A stretch of DNA of 64,000 nucleotides from Rhynchopus euleeides (taxonomy: Eukaryota; Euglenozoa; Diplonemea; Diplonemida; Diplonemidae): NCBI GenBank assembly GCA_963210315.1, contig OY723315.1, positions 682,001 to 746,000 of the forward strand. The letters run 5' to 3'. Positions 50,213 through 59,690 of this stretch are shown here, piece by piece (positions within the stretch are counted from its first letter, which is position 1; each line of letters starts with the position of its first letter). The notes under the pieces were generated by a model. It was given only the letters and a program-made list of their open reading frames with translations. It did no database searches and was not told the DNA's origin. A program made the translations under genes and the position numbers.

Positions 50213-52767
50213 CTTGCGTTGTTGCAGTTGCCATAACCCAACAGGAAGCGGTTCACCTTGCTCTGGGTAATCCCAGACAAGGCAGCAGAAGAGAGGTTGG
50301 GGGCCCTCTGCGCCAAGAACGATGCATTCCCAGCCACACACTCTGCGAGGTCTTGTGTGGAGGGTAGCGAAGGGAGGTCTTCGGGTGATGCCGACGCCAT
50401 TGCAGCTTCATCGTAGCCGATGAACCTTGCCAATGTGCTCGCAAACCCCTGGATGCAGGGAACCCAGACCTCCGCAAATACATCGTGGTGATCCTTCACC
50501 ACCTCCAACGCCTCAGCCCGCCCCACCTCCTCCTCACCGTGGCGGGGTTGTCCCCAATGCTTCCGCAGGGCAGGGAAGTCGTTGTCGGCGGAGTCGGCGC
50601 TCAGGTCGCGGGCGAGGAGGTGCAGCGGCCTCAGCACACCCCATCCCGCCTCGAAGTTGACCTCGAGGCGGCCCGTCTCCTCGTTCAACCGCCTGGGCTT
50701 GAGGTCGTTGAGGAACCTCAAGTACAGGCTGCCAATGAAATGGCAGGCTGCACAGTAGGCGGCGACGGTGGGGGTCCCCAGAAGAGTGAGGATCTCTGTC
50801 GCAGTCGGGGTGAACCGCTCCTCTCTCACCATCTCCAGGATGGAGGCGGAGAACTTGAGGAGGCGGGAGCACTGCTGAGGACGGGCATGCCACTTCGACC
50901 CCCGCTCACGGGCAAACCCCAGGCCCCGGGGGTAGCGCATGTCAAGTGCTTTCCCAAGCTCAGCATCCACGAAAATGACCCCGGCGGTTGACCGGCCGTT
51001 TGTCGGGTCGAGGACTGCAAGTACGCTGGCAACGTTGGCTGCCGGGTCGACCCGATGAGACATCATCAAGGCCTTCCCCGCCGTCTGCACTGCGTACTTC
51101 AGTGCGCCTCCAACCTTATGGTGCATGCACCGTAGGTGGACGATGGCGCCCCCCGCGTCCCTGGTCGCCTTCGCCTCCGTGCTAGCATGGTCGCTCAGGG
51201 TGGCGTTGCTAATACGGAGCTTGTGGGCGGAGACTATGCGGCGGACCGCCTGCAGGTTGGAGGTCTTCCCTGCAGCCTTCCCGTTCTTCAGGGGGAGGGC
51301 GGAGGCGCAGGCCCCGCGTACGCGATTCTCGTCTGCAGCGACGTGGGCGGTGACAACGTGCAGCGAGACACTACTCCGGCCCAAGGAGGAGGTGGCATCG
51401 TGGGCGAGGGAGAGGGTGGCCTTCTGCCGGTCTTTGCCTAGGCCCCCTCCGCCGGTCTGCGTCCTCGCGACATCCTCCAAGAAGACGGCGAAGGAAGCCG
51501 CTCCGCTCGGGATCTCGAATTCGCGGAGCGTCCAGCGAGAGGGGATCGGCATCTCCACCCCATCGCTCAGGAGCTTGATGATGTCGCGCAGCACCCTGCG
51601 CGACGACTCCTGACCGATGCCAGCCATCCGCAACTCCAACAGCGCCCGCAGCACCTTCATGGGGTAGGGCTCGGTGCAGGACTTCCGGCCCGTCACCCCA
51701 CGAAGAACAATGTCCCCCTTGCGCCCGAGAACCTCGTGCGCAGCAGCCAACTCCTCCGTCAGCTGCGCAATGCGGTCCTTCGCCCTCAGCAAGGCCTTCT
51801 GCAAAGCCTTGACCTGCAAGACCCGCTCGGGGAGGGTCTTGGAGGGGCGCCCCACGGGGGCCGGCGGAGGCGTGCCCTGTCCGACGAAGTGGAGGCTGCA
51901 CGGCCGTCCCGGCACTGCATTTCCGATGCAGTACTTCTTCTTCATCCCCCGGGTATCACTACCCTTCTCGTGAGGATGCAGAGCAGAAGACATGCAGTCG
52001 GCGTTCTCCTTCACCAGGGAGAAGAGGGCGGTGTCCGACACCTTCGCACCTGCGGGCAAGAGGGAGCGCAGGAGAGTCAGGTACTCGGCGCTGCTGATGC
52101 AGCACCACCCCTCACCAGCAGCCACAGCGTCACGCAACGCGTCCATCGCAGTCGCAACGGGGGAGTCGGTGTTGGCGTGGGAGGCGGAGTCAACGGGGCA
52201 GGCGGAGTCGGCGAGGTCGGCGAGGTCATCGAGGCTGGCGAGGTCGGCAGGGTCACTGCACACAGAAGAACCAATGTCGACATCGTCGGCGGGACTCGTC
52301 GGAGACGTCGGTGGGAACGCGGCAGGCAGAGGTTTCGGCGGCACGGGAGTCGGTGACGGAGGCGCCTCAGGCTCATCAGGCTCGTCGTTGCCAGCAGCAG
52401 CAGGACCCCGCGTGACCGCCGAGATCACGCTCTGCGAGACGGGATCCGCATCCTCGGGGTGGGGGAGGAGCGCCGCCTGATCAGCGAGATCATCGGGCTC
52501 ACCCAGAGGAGCGATCAGGACATCGTCGGGGAAGCAGCGGCCCGGGGACGAAGCAGTCAACTGCCGGATTGCCTCTTCGGAGGAGAGGGGATTGGGCCGA
52601 CGGATATCTGCCAAGCAATACATCTTCTGCACGCCGTTTGAGGTCCGGCTCGTTACGGGTTTCGGCCATCCTGCGTTGCGGAGAAGCGCACCCGCGACCT
52701 TCCCCGTAGTCTCGTCTGGGATACCCTGCAGCTTGCACGCTTCCGCGAAGGTAACCAAGCCGGACAT
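50213..52767 (-). CDS. First exon: transposase-like protein of unknown superfamily
   Basis: ATG at 52767, 851 complete codons to the donor at 50213. Layout: two small winged-helix-like segments with YCLADIRR and KKKYCIGN endings (1-60 and 215-285), a Pro/Asp/Ser linker, a coiled coil (312-346), and a catalytic-type region. There TLSLAHDATSSLGRSSVSLH (first Asp 457) and ATLSDHASTEAK (second Asp 526) precede CMHHK (547-551), a spacing like the D…D…CxxH pattern of RNase-H-fold eukaryotic transposases. A long helical region follows (HFIGSLYLRFLNDLKPR, WVPCIQGFASTLARF). I cannot name the superfamily. Neighbours are OTU domains on the same transcript and minisatellite DNA directly upstream, which could hold its binding sites. 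It could alternatively be a host gene captured by the element. Confidence 0.6.
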
Positions 52768-52930
52768 TATCAGAAGCTGTGGAACGTGCCAGTGCCTGCA
52801 GTGGGTTAGTGCTGTGTGAGCAACGTAGGTGCAGCAAAGTTAAAGTTAAGCAGTCTGCTGAGGGGTCCGCACACAACATCTGGGAGGCACGCAGAGTGAC
52901 CGAGAGTGGAGGGGGCAAGGGGAGACACCG

Positions 52931-54035
52931 TTCTGTTTCGGTTACAATCGGTTACATGCCAAGAACAATCGGTTACAATCGGTTACATGCCAAGAACGAT
53001 CGGTTACAATCGGTTACATGCCAAGAACGATCGGTTACAATCGGTTACATGACGAGAACAATCGGTTACAATCGGTTACATGCCGAGAACAATCGGTTAC
53101 AATCGGTTACATGCCAAGAACGATCGGTTACAATCGGTTACATGCCGAGAACAATCGGTTACAATCGGTTACAGGCCAAGAACAATCGGTTACAATCGGT
53201 TACATGCCGAGAACAATCGGTTACAGGCCAAGAACAATCGGTTACAATCGGTTACATGCCAAGAACGATCGGTTACAATCGGTTACATGACGAGGACAAT
53301 CGGTTACAATCGGTTACATGCCGAGAACAATCGGTTACAGGCCAAGAACAATCGGTTACAATCGGTTACATGCCAAGAACAATCAGTTACAATCGGTTAC
53401 ATGCCAAGAACGATCGGTTACAATCGGTTACATGCCGAGAACAATCGGTTACAATCGGTTACATGCCAAGAACGATCGGTTACAATCGGTTACATGACGA
53501 GGACAATCGGTTACAATCGGTGACATGCCGAGAACAATCGGTTACATGCCGAGAACAATCAGTTACAATCGGTTACATGCCAAGAACGATCGGTTACAAT
53601 CGGTTACATGACGAGAACAATCGGTTACAATCGGTTACATGACGAGGACAATCGGTGACAATCGGTTACATGCCAAGAACAATCGGTTACAATCGGTTAC
53701 AGGCCAAGAACGATCGGTTACAATCGGTTACATGACGAGGACAATCGGTTACAATCGGTTACATGCCAAGAACGATCGGTTACAATCGGTTACATGACGA
53801 GGACAATCGGTGACAATCGGTTACATGCCAAGAACAATCGGTTACAATCGGTTACATGACGAGGACAATCGGTGACAATCGGTTACATGCCAAGAACGAT
53901 CGGTTACAATCGGTTACATGACGAGGACAATCGGTTACAATCGGATACATGCCAAGAACAATCGGTTACAATCGGTTACAATCGGTTACATGCCGAGAAC
54001 AATCGGTTACAGTCGGTGACCTACCGAGAACAATC
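52931..54035. repeat. 31-bp minisatellite of CGGTTACAATCGGTTAC
   Basis: About 35 units of CGGTTACAATCGGTTAC plus a short variable linker (CATGCCAAGAACAAT, CATGCCGAGAACAAT, CATGACGAGGACAAT, AGGCCAAGAACAAT and others). Starts about 160 bp upstream of the transposase-like ATG. Confidence 0.95.
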
Positions 54036-54057
54036 TCGCATCCTGGAGCAACCTATT

Positions 54058-54151
54058 GGCAGACCGTCCACAACCGTCTACAGACGAAAAAGAGACGTAC
54101 CGTCCCCATCGTGACCAACTGGGGGTGTTTTTTGGGTGTGGACGGTCCGCC
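54058..54151. repeat. Miniature inverted-repeat element, copy 1
   Basis: GGCAGACCGTCCACA (54058-54072) faces TGTGGACGGTCCGCC (54137-54151), one mismatch. The right part contains TGGGGGTGTTTTTTGGGTGT. Confidence 0.8.
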
Positions 54152-54180
54152 CGCAGCCTAGCAACCTCCAGTAACCTCTT

Positions 54181-54314
54181 GGCAGACCGTCCACAGCCGT
54201 CCACAACCATCCACAGCCATCCACAGCCGTCCACAACCGTCCACAGGTGAAAAAGTGCCAGAACACCCCAATATTGACCACCTGGGGGTGATTTTTGGGT
54301 GTGGACGGTCTGCC
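54181..54314. repeat. Miniature inverted-repeat element, copy 2
   Basis: Perfect 15-bp arms GGCAGACCGTCCACA / TGTGGACGGTCTGCC (54181-54195, 54300-54314). The interior has an expanded run of CCGTCCACA words. Right part TGGGGGTGATTTTTGGGTGT as in copy 1. Confidence 0.85.
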
Positions 54315-54587
54315 TGAGGCCGTAGAATGCGAAAAAACCGATTTTGGTACTCTATTGGCCTGTGGTGGCCCGTAGAAATGGAGTGTTTGCGATTTTGAGC
54401 CATTTTCCTAAGGAAACTGGCCCAGTTGGCTGGAAAATGTGAATTTTTGAATTTAAAATGCAACATCGAGCATTTAGAGAGTGTGGACGGTTGTGGACGG
54501 TCGTCCCGGACCGATTTGGGACCACTTTTGGTATAGGGTCGAAAAGACAATGCGATTTTAAAAAAAATAATTTTTTAGACAGCCAGG
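54315..54587. other. No gene seen
   Basis: AT-rich spacer with one more GTGTGGACGG word near 54481-54503. Confidence 0.5.
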
Positions 54588-54597
54588 TCAGCAGCAT

Positions 54598-56493
54598 GGG
54601 CTGCAGGGAATCGGATTCCTGGAATCGAGAATCCGATTCCGGAATCGAAAAACCGAGTGGAATCCGATTCCACAAAAAAAGTCAAAAAATAGATTTCCCA
54701 TTGGGTGACACTTGGTTTTTCACGGTTTTGTACGGGAAAAAGACAATGCGATTTTTCGTGATTTTTCACCTCGGATGAGCCTCGATTTCGCAAAGTCGTC
54801 GGATTACCGAGACTTCTTGCTGAGCAGTGAATGGGGTCTGGCGAAATGAGGGCAGGAACATGCTTAGATTGACGATTCAGTGCGAAATAATGGCCATCGT
54901 GGGTTCCACGAGCCAAATTAGGTAGTCATTTTTCTGCTTGCGTTTTTTTAGTTGTATTTTTTTCGCGAATCTGGGCCATAAAATGGATTTTTGGTGGGCG
55001 ACCGAAATCCACCCCATGGGCTGCAGGGAATCGGATTCCTGGAATCGAGAATCCGATTCCGGAATCGAAAAACCGAGTGGAATCCGATTCCACAAAAAAA
55101 GTCAAAAAATAGATTTCCCATTGGGTGACACTTGGTTTTTCACGGTTTTGTACGGGAAAAAGACAATGCGATTTTTCGTGATTTTTCACCTCGGATGAGC
55201 CTCGATTTCGCAAAGTCGTCGGATTACCGAGACTTCTTGCTGAGCAGTGAATGGGGTCTGGCGAAATGAGGGCAGGAACATGCTTAGATTGACGATTCAG
55301 TGCGAAATAATGGCCATCGTGGGTTCCACGAGCCAAATTAGGTAGTCATTTTTCTGCTTGCGTTTTTTTAGTTGTATTTTTTTCGCGAATCTGGGCCATA
55401 AAATGGATTTTTGGTGGGCGACCGAAATCCACCCCATGGGCTGCAGGGAATCGGATTCCTGGAATCGAGAATCCGATTCCGGAATCGAAAAACCGAGTGG
55501 AATCCGATTCCACAAAAAAAGTCAAAAAATAGATTTCCCATTGGGTGACACTTGGTTTTTCACGGTTTTGTACGGGAAAAAGACAATGCGATTTTTCGTG
55601 ATTTTTCACCTCGGATGAGCCTCGATTTCGCAAAGTCGTCGGATTACCGAGACTTCTTGCTGAGCAGTGAATGGGGTCTGGCGAAATGAGGGCAGGAACA
55701 TGCTTAGATTGACGATTCAGTGCGAAATAATGGCCATCGTGGGTTCCACGAGCCAAATTAGGTAGTCATTTTTCTGCTTGCGTTTTTTTAGTTGTATTTT
55801 TTTCGCGAATCTGGGCCATAAAATGGATTTTTGGTGGGCGACCGAAATCCACCCCATGGGCTGCAGGGAATCGGATTCCTGGAATCGAGAATCCGATTCC
55901 GGAATCGAAAAACCGAGTGGAATCCGATTCCACAAAAAAAGTCAAAAAATAGATTTCCCATTGGGTGACACTTGGTTTTTCACGGTTTTGTACGGGAAAA
56001 AGACAATGCGATTTTTCGTGATTTTTCACCTCGGATGAGCCTCGATTTCGCAAAGTCGTCGGATTACCGAGACTTCTTGCTGAGCAGTGAATGGGGTCTG
56101 GCGAAATGAGGGCAGGAACATGCTTAGATTGACGATTCAGTGCGAAATAATGGCCATCGTGGGTTCCACGAGCCAAATTAGGTAGTCATTTTTCTGCTTG
56201 CGTTTTTTTAGTTGTATTTTTTTCGCGAATCTGGGCCATAAAATGGATTTTTGGTGGGCGACCGAAATCCACCCCATGGGCTGCAGGGAATCGGATTCCT
56301 GGAATCGAGAATCCGATTCCGGAATCGAAAAACCGAGTGGAATCCGATTCCACAAAAAAAGTCAAAAAATAGATTTCCCATTGGGTGACACTTGGTTTTT
56401 CACGGTTTTGTACGGGAAAAAGACAATGCGATTTTTCGTGATTTTTCACCTCGGATGAGCCTCGATTTCGCAAAGTCGTCGGATTACCGAGAC
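54598..56493. repeat. Tandem array of a 420-bp unit, 4.5 copies
   Basis: Unit starts GGGCTGCAGGGAATCGG at 54598, 55018, 55438, 55858 and 56278 with no difference noticed. Each unit holds a GGAATCCGATTCC island, cassette C and about 240 bp of further sequence. The 72- to 136-residue open frames repeated in it are consequences of the periodicity. Confidence 0.95.
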
Positions 56494-57090
56494 TTCGCGA
56501 AGAGAGGCGAAGCCGAGTAGGCGCTGCCCCGGCGCCGGGGGTTTGGGGGGCTCTGCCCCCCAACCCCGCCGGAGGCGAAATTTTTTTTGGGCCTTTTTTG
56601 TTAAGGTGTACCGAAAATCGACTTTTTTCGGGAGAACATCCTCGGCCGCGCACTTTACGTGCGCGTGCGGGGGAGGGGGGGGGGGAAGCCCGCCGCAGGC
56701 GCCGGAAATTTTTGGGGTCTAAAAAAGAAGGTGTACCGAAAATCGACTTTTTTCGGGAGAACACGTCCTGGGCCGCGCACTTTCCGTGCGCGTGCGGGGG
56801 GGGGGGGGGGCAGAGAGCCCGCCGCAGGCGCCGGAAATTTTTGGGTCGACAAAAGAAGGTGTACCGAAAATCAACTTTTTCGACCAAGTCTTGCCAATTT
56901 TCGGCACTTTTGGAGCGCCATTCTCAGAAGAAATCCTCGGCAGGGGTGGGGGGGTGGGGGTCAACAGCCCGCCGCAGGCGCCGGAAATTTTCAGGCGTGG
57001 TTTCGTATGTTGTGTTGCCGTTGTGTTGGCCGGAAGTATTCAGGGACACTTCAGGGACGGAGAGCCAGCCCCCTGGCCCAACCAAAAACC
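56494..57090. repeat. Three diverged GC/AT tandem units of about 125 bp, plus spacer
   Basis: Units begin AAGGTGTACCGAAAATC (56605, 56730 and 56857) and end CCCGCCGCAGGCGCCGGAAA. The first two contain an inverted pair around CGCACTTT(A/C)CGTGCG. Positions 56997-57090 show nothing recognisable. Confidence 0.75.
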
Positions 57091-57584
57091 GGATTTTTCG
57101 GCCAAAAATTCGAAATTTTCGCATGGTGTGCGAATGTGTTGAGAGTAACGGAAAATGCCCAAATTTTCATGTATCGAAAGAGTTGGTGAGCAATTCGTCC
57201 TTCTGTTCAATTCGACCCAAAACTGCCACCAGCCATCTTCTAAGGGCTTCTGGGTGGGTTCTGACCAGAAAAATGGCTGAAAAATGGACGGAAACCCCCA
57301 AAAACCACCCAGAAATGGCCAGAAATCGGTTTTTGGGCCCATTTTTCACCCAGAAACACGTTTTTGGGCCTCTGTGAAAATTTCGATTTTTTGACATTTT
57401 TCGCGATTTTCTACAACTACTCGCCCACACAAAAACCGTTTTTTAGCAGGGAAATGCAACAAATCAACGAATTAAGCCGTTTTAACCCCTTTCGTGCACT
57501 TTTTGGTCCCAGAAGGGGGTATATGGGGTGTTGGGGTCCCCCTACGACTTGTCCATTTTTCGACATTTTTGGGTCAGATTCCGG
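57091..57584. repeat. Cassette A, full copy
   Basis: Shared with 33338-33834 and its two tandem copies, and in part with 26939-27146. AT-rich with recurrent AAAAATGGC and TTTTTGGGCC words. It always precedes a right-hand word island. Confidence 0.85.
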
Positions 57585-57838
57585 AATCCGATTCTCGATT
57601 CCGGAATCGGTGGAATCCGATTCTGGATTCTGGAATCGGATTCCACCGATTCCACGATTCCGGAATCGGTGATTTCGATTCCGGAATCGGATTCCACAAT
57701 TTTGGAATCGGCGTTTTCGATTCCGGAATCCGATTCCACTCTTTTTCTGGAATCGTGGAATCCGGATTCTGATTCGGAATCCGGATTCCACGATTCCCGG
57801 AATCGAAGATTTTTATTTGGAATCCGATTCAATGCAGC
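57585..57838. repeat. GGAATCCGATTCC palindromic-word island
   Basis: Dense degenerate copies of the palindrome form the right inverted end of the 54595-57843 element. Confidence 0.85.
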
Positions 57839-57850
57839 CCATGTCAGCAG

Positions 57851-57868
57851 GCTATGCCTCCTCTAAGT
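57851..57868. repeat. 18-bp inverted repeat, right copy
   Basis: Reverse complement of 45730-45747. Directly follows the TCAGCAG duplication of the nested element. Confidence 0.6.
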
Positions 57869-57870
57869 AT

Positions 57871-58406
57871 AGCCTGTGTCGGATCTTTGCAAAGTGAGTC
57901 TCAAGACAGAAATCTGGTATGGCCTGTATTTCCCTAAATAGGATCAAGACAGAAATCCAGTATGGCCTGTGTCGACTATCCTCAAGACAGAAATCTGGTA
58001 TGGCCTGTGTTTCCCTAAATAGGATCAAGACAGAAATCCAGTATAGCCTGTGTCGGATCTTTGCAAAGTGAGTCTCAAGACAGAAATCTGGTATGGCCTG
58101 TATTTCCCTAAATAGGATCAAGACAGAAATCCAGTATGGCCTGTGTCGACTATCCTCAAGACAGAAATCTGGTATGGCCTGTGTTTCCCTAATTAGGATC
58201 AAGACAGAAATCCAGTATAGCCTGTGTCGGATCTTTGCAAAGTGAGTCTCAAGACAGAAATCTGGTATGGCCTGTATTTCCCTAAATAGGATCAAGACAG
58301 AAATCCAGTATGGCCTGTGTCGACTATCCTCAAGACAGAAATCTGGTATGGCCTGTGTTTCCCTAATTAGGATCAAGACAGAAATCCAGTATAGCCTGTG
58401 TCGGAT
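57871..58406. repeat. Tandem array of a 174-bp unit, three copies
   Basis: AGCCTGTGTCGGATCTTTGC recurs at 57871, 58045 and 58219. Within each unit CAGAAATC(T/C)(G/A)GTAT(G/A)GCCTGT repeats about every 45 bp. Because 174 is divisible by three, a minus-strand frame stays open through it. Confidence 0.92.
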
Positions 58407-58484
58407 TTTGAAATGGAATGCCGACAGTTTAACGTCATGTCGAGGACGAATCGTCACAGAAATGAAGGGGTGGGCTGAGTTTCG

Positions 58485-58690
58485 GGATTTTTTTTCGGAT
58501 TTCTGGGCCCGCACCCCAATTTTTTTTTTGGCCGATTTTTTTTGGATTTTGGGCCCGCACCCCAATTTTTTTTTTTGGCCGGATTTTTTTGGATTTTGGT
58601 CCCACACCCCAATTTTTTTTTGGCCGGATTTTTTGGATTTTGGGCCCACACCCCAAATTTTTTTTGGCCGGATTTTTTTTGGGGTTTTTT
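58485..58690. repeat. T-rich tandem repeat, about 57 bp, four copies
   Basis: Units carry GGGCCCGCACCCCAATTTTT and TTTGGCCGGATTTTTTTGG. Related to 26421-26900. Confidence 0.8.
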
Positions 58691-58697
58691 CCCGTCT

Positions 58698-59095
58698 TCA
58701 TTTGTTTGATTTTTGGGGCCGCATGGGGGATTCAGGGGCCAAAAATATCAGTTTTTTTAGGATTTCGTTCGACAATGGACAGTTTCAGACCACTAGAATC
58801 CGAGTTTGGGGTCAGAATTTTTTTTGAACACCTTTTGGGTGGATTTTTGCCTTGTCTGATTTTTCGGCTTTTTCGGCCCAAAACCGTACCAAACCTCATT
58901 TGTTTGATTTTTGGGACCGCATGGGGGATTCAGGGGCCAAAAATATCAGTTTTTTTAGGATTTCGTTCGACAATGGACAGTTTCAGACCACTAGAATCCG
59001 AGTTTGGGGTCAGAATTTTTTTGGTCATCTTTTGGGTGAATTTTGGCTTTCTCGACCAAAAAAAAATTCTCCCGAAAAAAATCTCCCGAAATGGC
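58698..59095. repeat. Cassette B, two tandem copies at 199 bp
   Basis: TCATTTGTTTGATTTTTGGG starts both copies (58698, 58897). Both contain GGACAGTTTCAGACCACTAG, shared with 28948-29092. Confidence 0.85.
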
Positions 59096-59156
59096 CAAAA
59101 ATTGGCCAAAAACCGTGTTTTGGACCAATTTTTCACCCTGTGCTCGACATGGTGGG

Positions 59157-59345
59157 TTCCTCCGGAGGCGCCTCCGGAGGCCTCCGGAGGACCTCCGGAG
59201 GCCTCCGGAGGCCTCCACCCGCCTCCGGAGGAACCTCCGGAGGTTCCTCCGGAGGAGGCCATTTTAGCTCCTCCGGAGGCCTCCGGAGGCGGAGGCCTCC
59301 GGAGGCCGGAGGCCCGGAGGCGCCTCCGGAGGCCCGAGAGCCTTG
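59157..59345. repeat. CTCCGGAGG palindromic-word island, right end of the 29.8-kb element
   Basis: About 20 overlapping CCTCCGGAGG words, ending with the reverse complement of the 29590 terminus. Confidence 0.88.
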
Positions 59346-59690
59346 CCAGATGGTGGTCCCAAATTTGGGACCGACCGAAAAACTGACCAGATGGTGGTCC
59401 CAAATTTGGGACCGACCGAAAAACTGACCAGATGGCGGTCCCAAATTTGGGACCGACCGGAAAACTGACCAGATGGTGGTCCCAAATTTGGGACCGACCG
59501 GAAAACTGACCAGATGGTGGTCCCAAATTAGGGACCGACCGAAAAACTGACCAGATGGTGGTCCCAAATTTGGGACCGACCGAAAAACTGACCAGATGGC
59601 GGTCCCAAATTTGGGACCGACCGAAATATTGACCAGATGGCGGTCCCAAATTTGTGACCGACCGAAAAACTGACCAGATGGACTATTTTT
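59346..59690. repeat. Palindrome array GGTCCCAAATTTGGGACC, right part
   Basis: Eight units of 41-42 bp in the same orientation as 29386-29589. Confidence 0.9.

Larger units (their letters stand above)
54595..57843. mobile_element. 3.25-kb element with GGAATCCGATTCC-word ends and 7-bp duplication
   Basis: The left end reads CATGGGCTGCAGGGAATCGG (54595). The right end, reversed, reads CATGGGCTGCATTGAATCGG (57843). Immediately outside are TCAGCAG (54588-54594) and TCAGCAG (57844-57850). Inside: left word island plus cassette C tandemly amplified (420-bp array), a GC-rich tandem block, cassette A and a long right word island. No transposase is present, so it is non-autonomous. Confidence 0.8.
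29590..59345. mobile_element. Candidate 29.8-kb composite element with palindromic-word ends
   Basis: The left end (29590-29619) and the right end (59316-59345) are perfect inverted repeats of 30 bp beginning CAAGGCTCTCGGGCCTCC, and both continue into CTCCGGAG-word islands (left to 29657, right from 59157). The 7 bases CCAGATG lie immediately outside both ends (29583-29589 and 59346-59352). The palindromic array on either side has the same orientation and would join into one array if the insert and one CCAGATG were removed. Inside are the 5-kb tandem units, the transposase-OTU gene, minisatellites and a nested 3.2-kb element. Caution: the 5-kb units start with the same terminus, so the present left end may be one of several. 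Confidence 0.6.

Noticed and set aside
52931..54035. CRISPR-like array of regular repeats
   Set aside because: The 31-bp units have no unique spacers, linkers belong to a few recurring variants, no cas genes are nearby, and the context is eukaryotic. It is a minisatellite.
54926..55336. Repeated 136-codon minus-strand frames in the 420-bp array
   Set aside because: They recur only because the repeat is identical and 420 is divisible by three; composition is that of palindrome words and poly(A).
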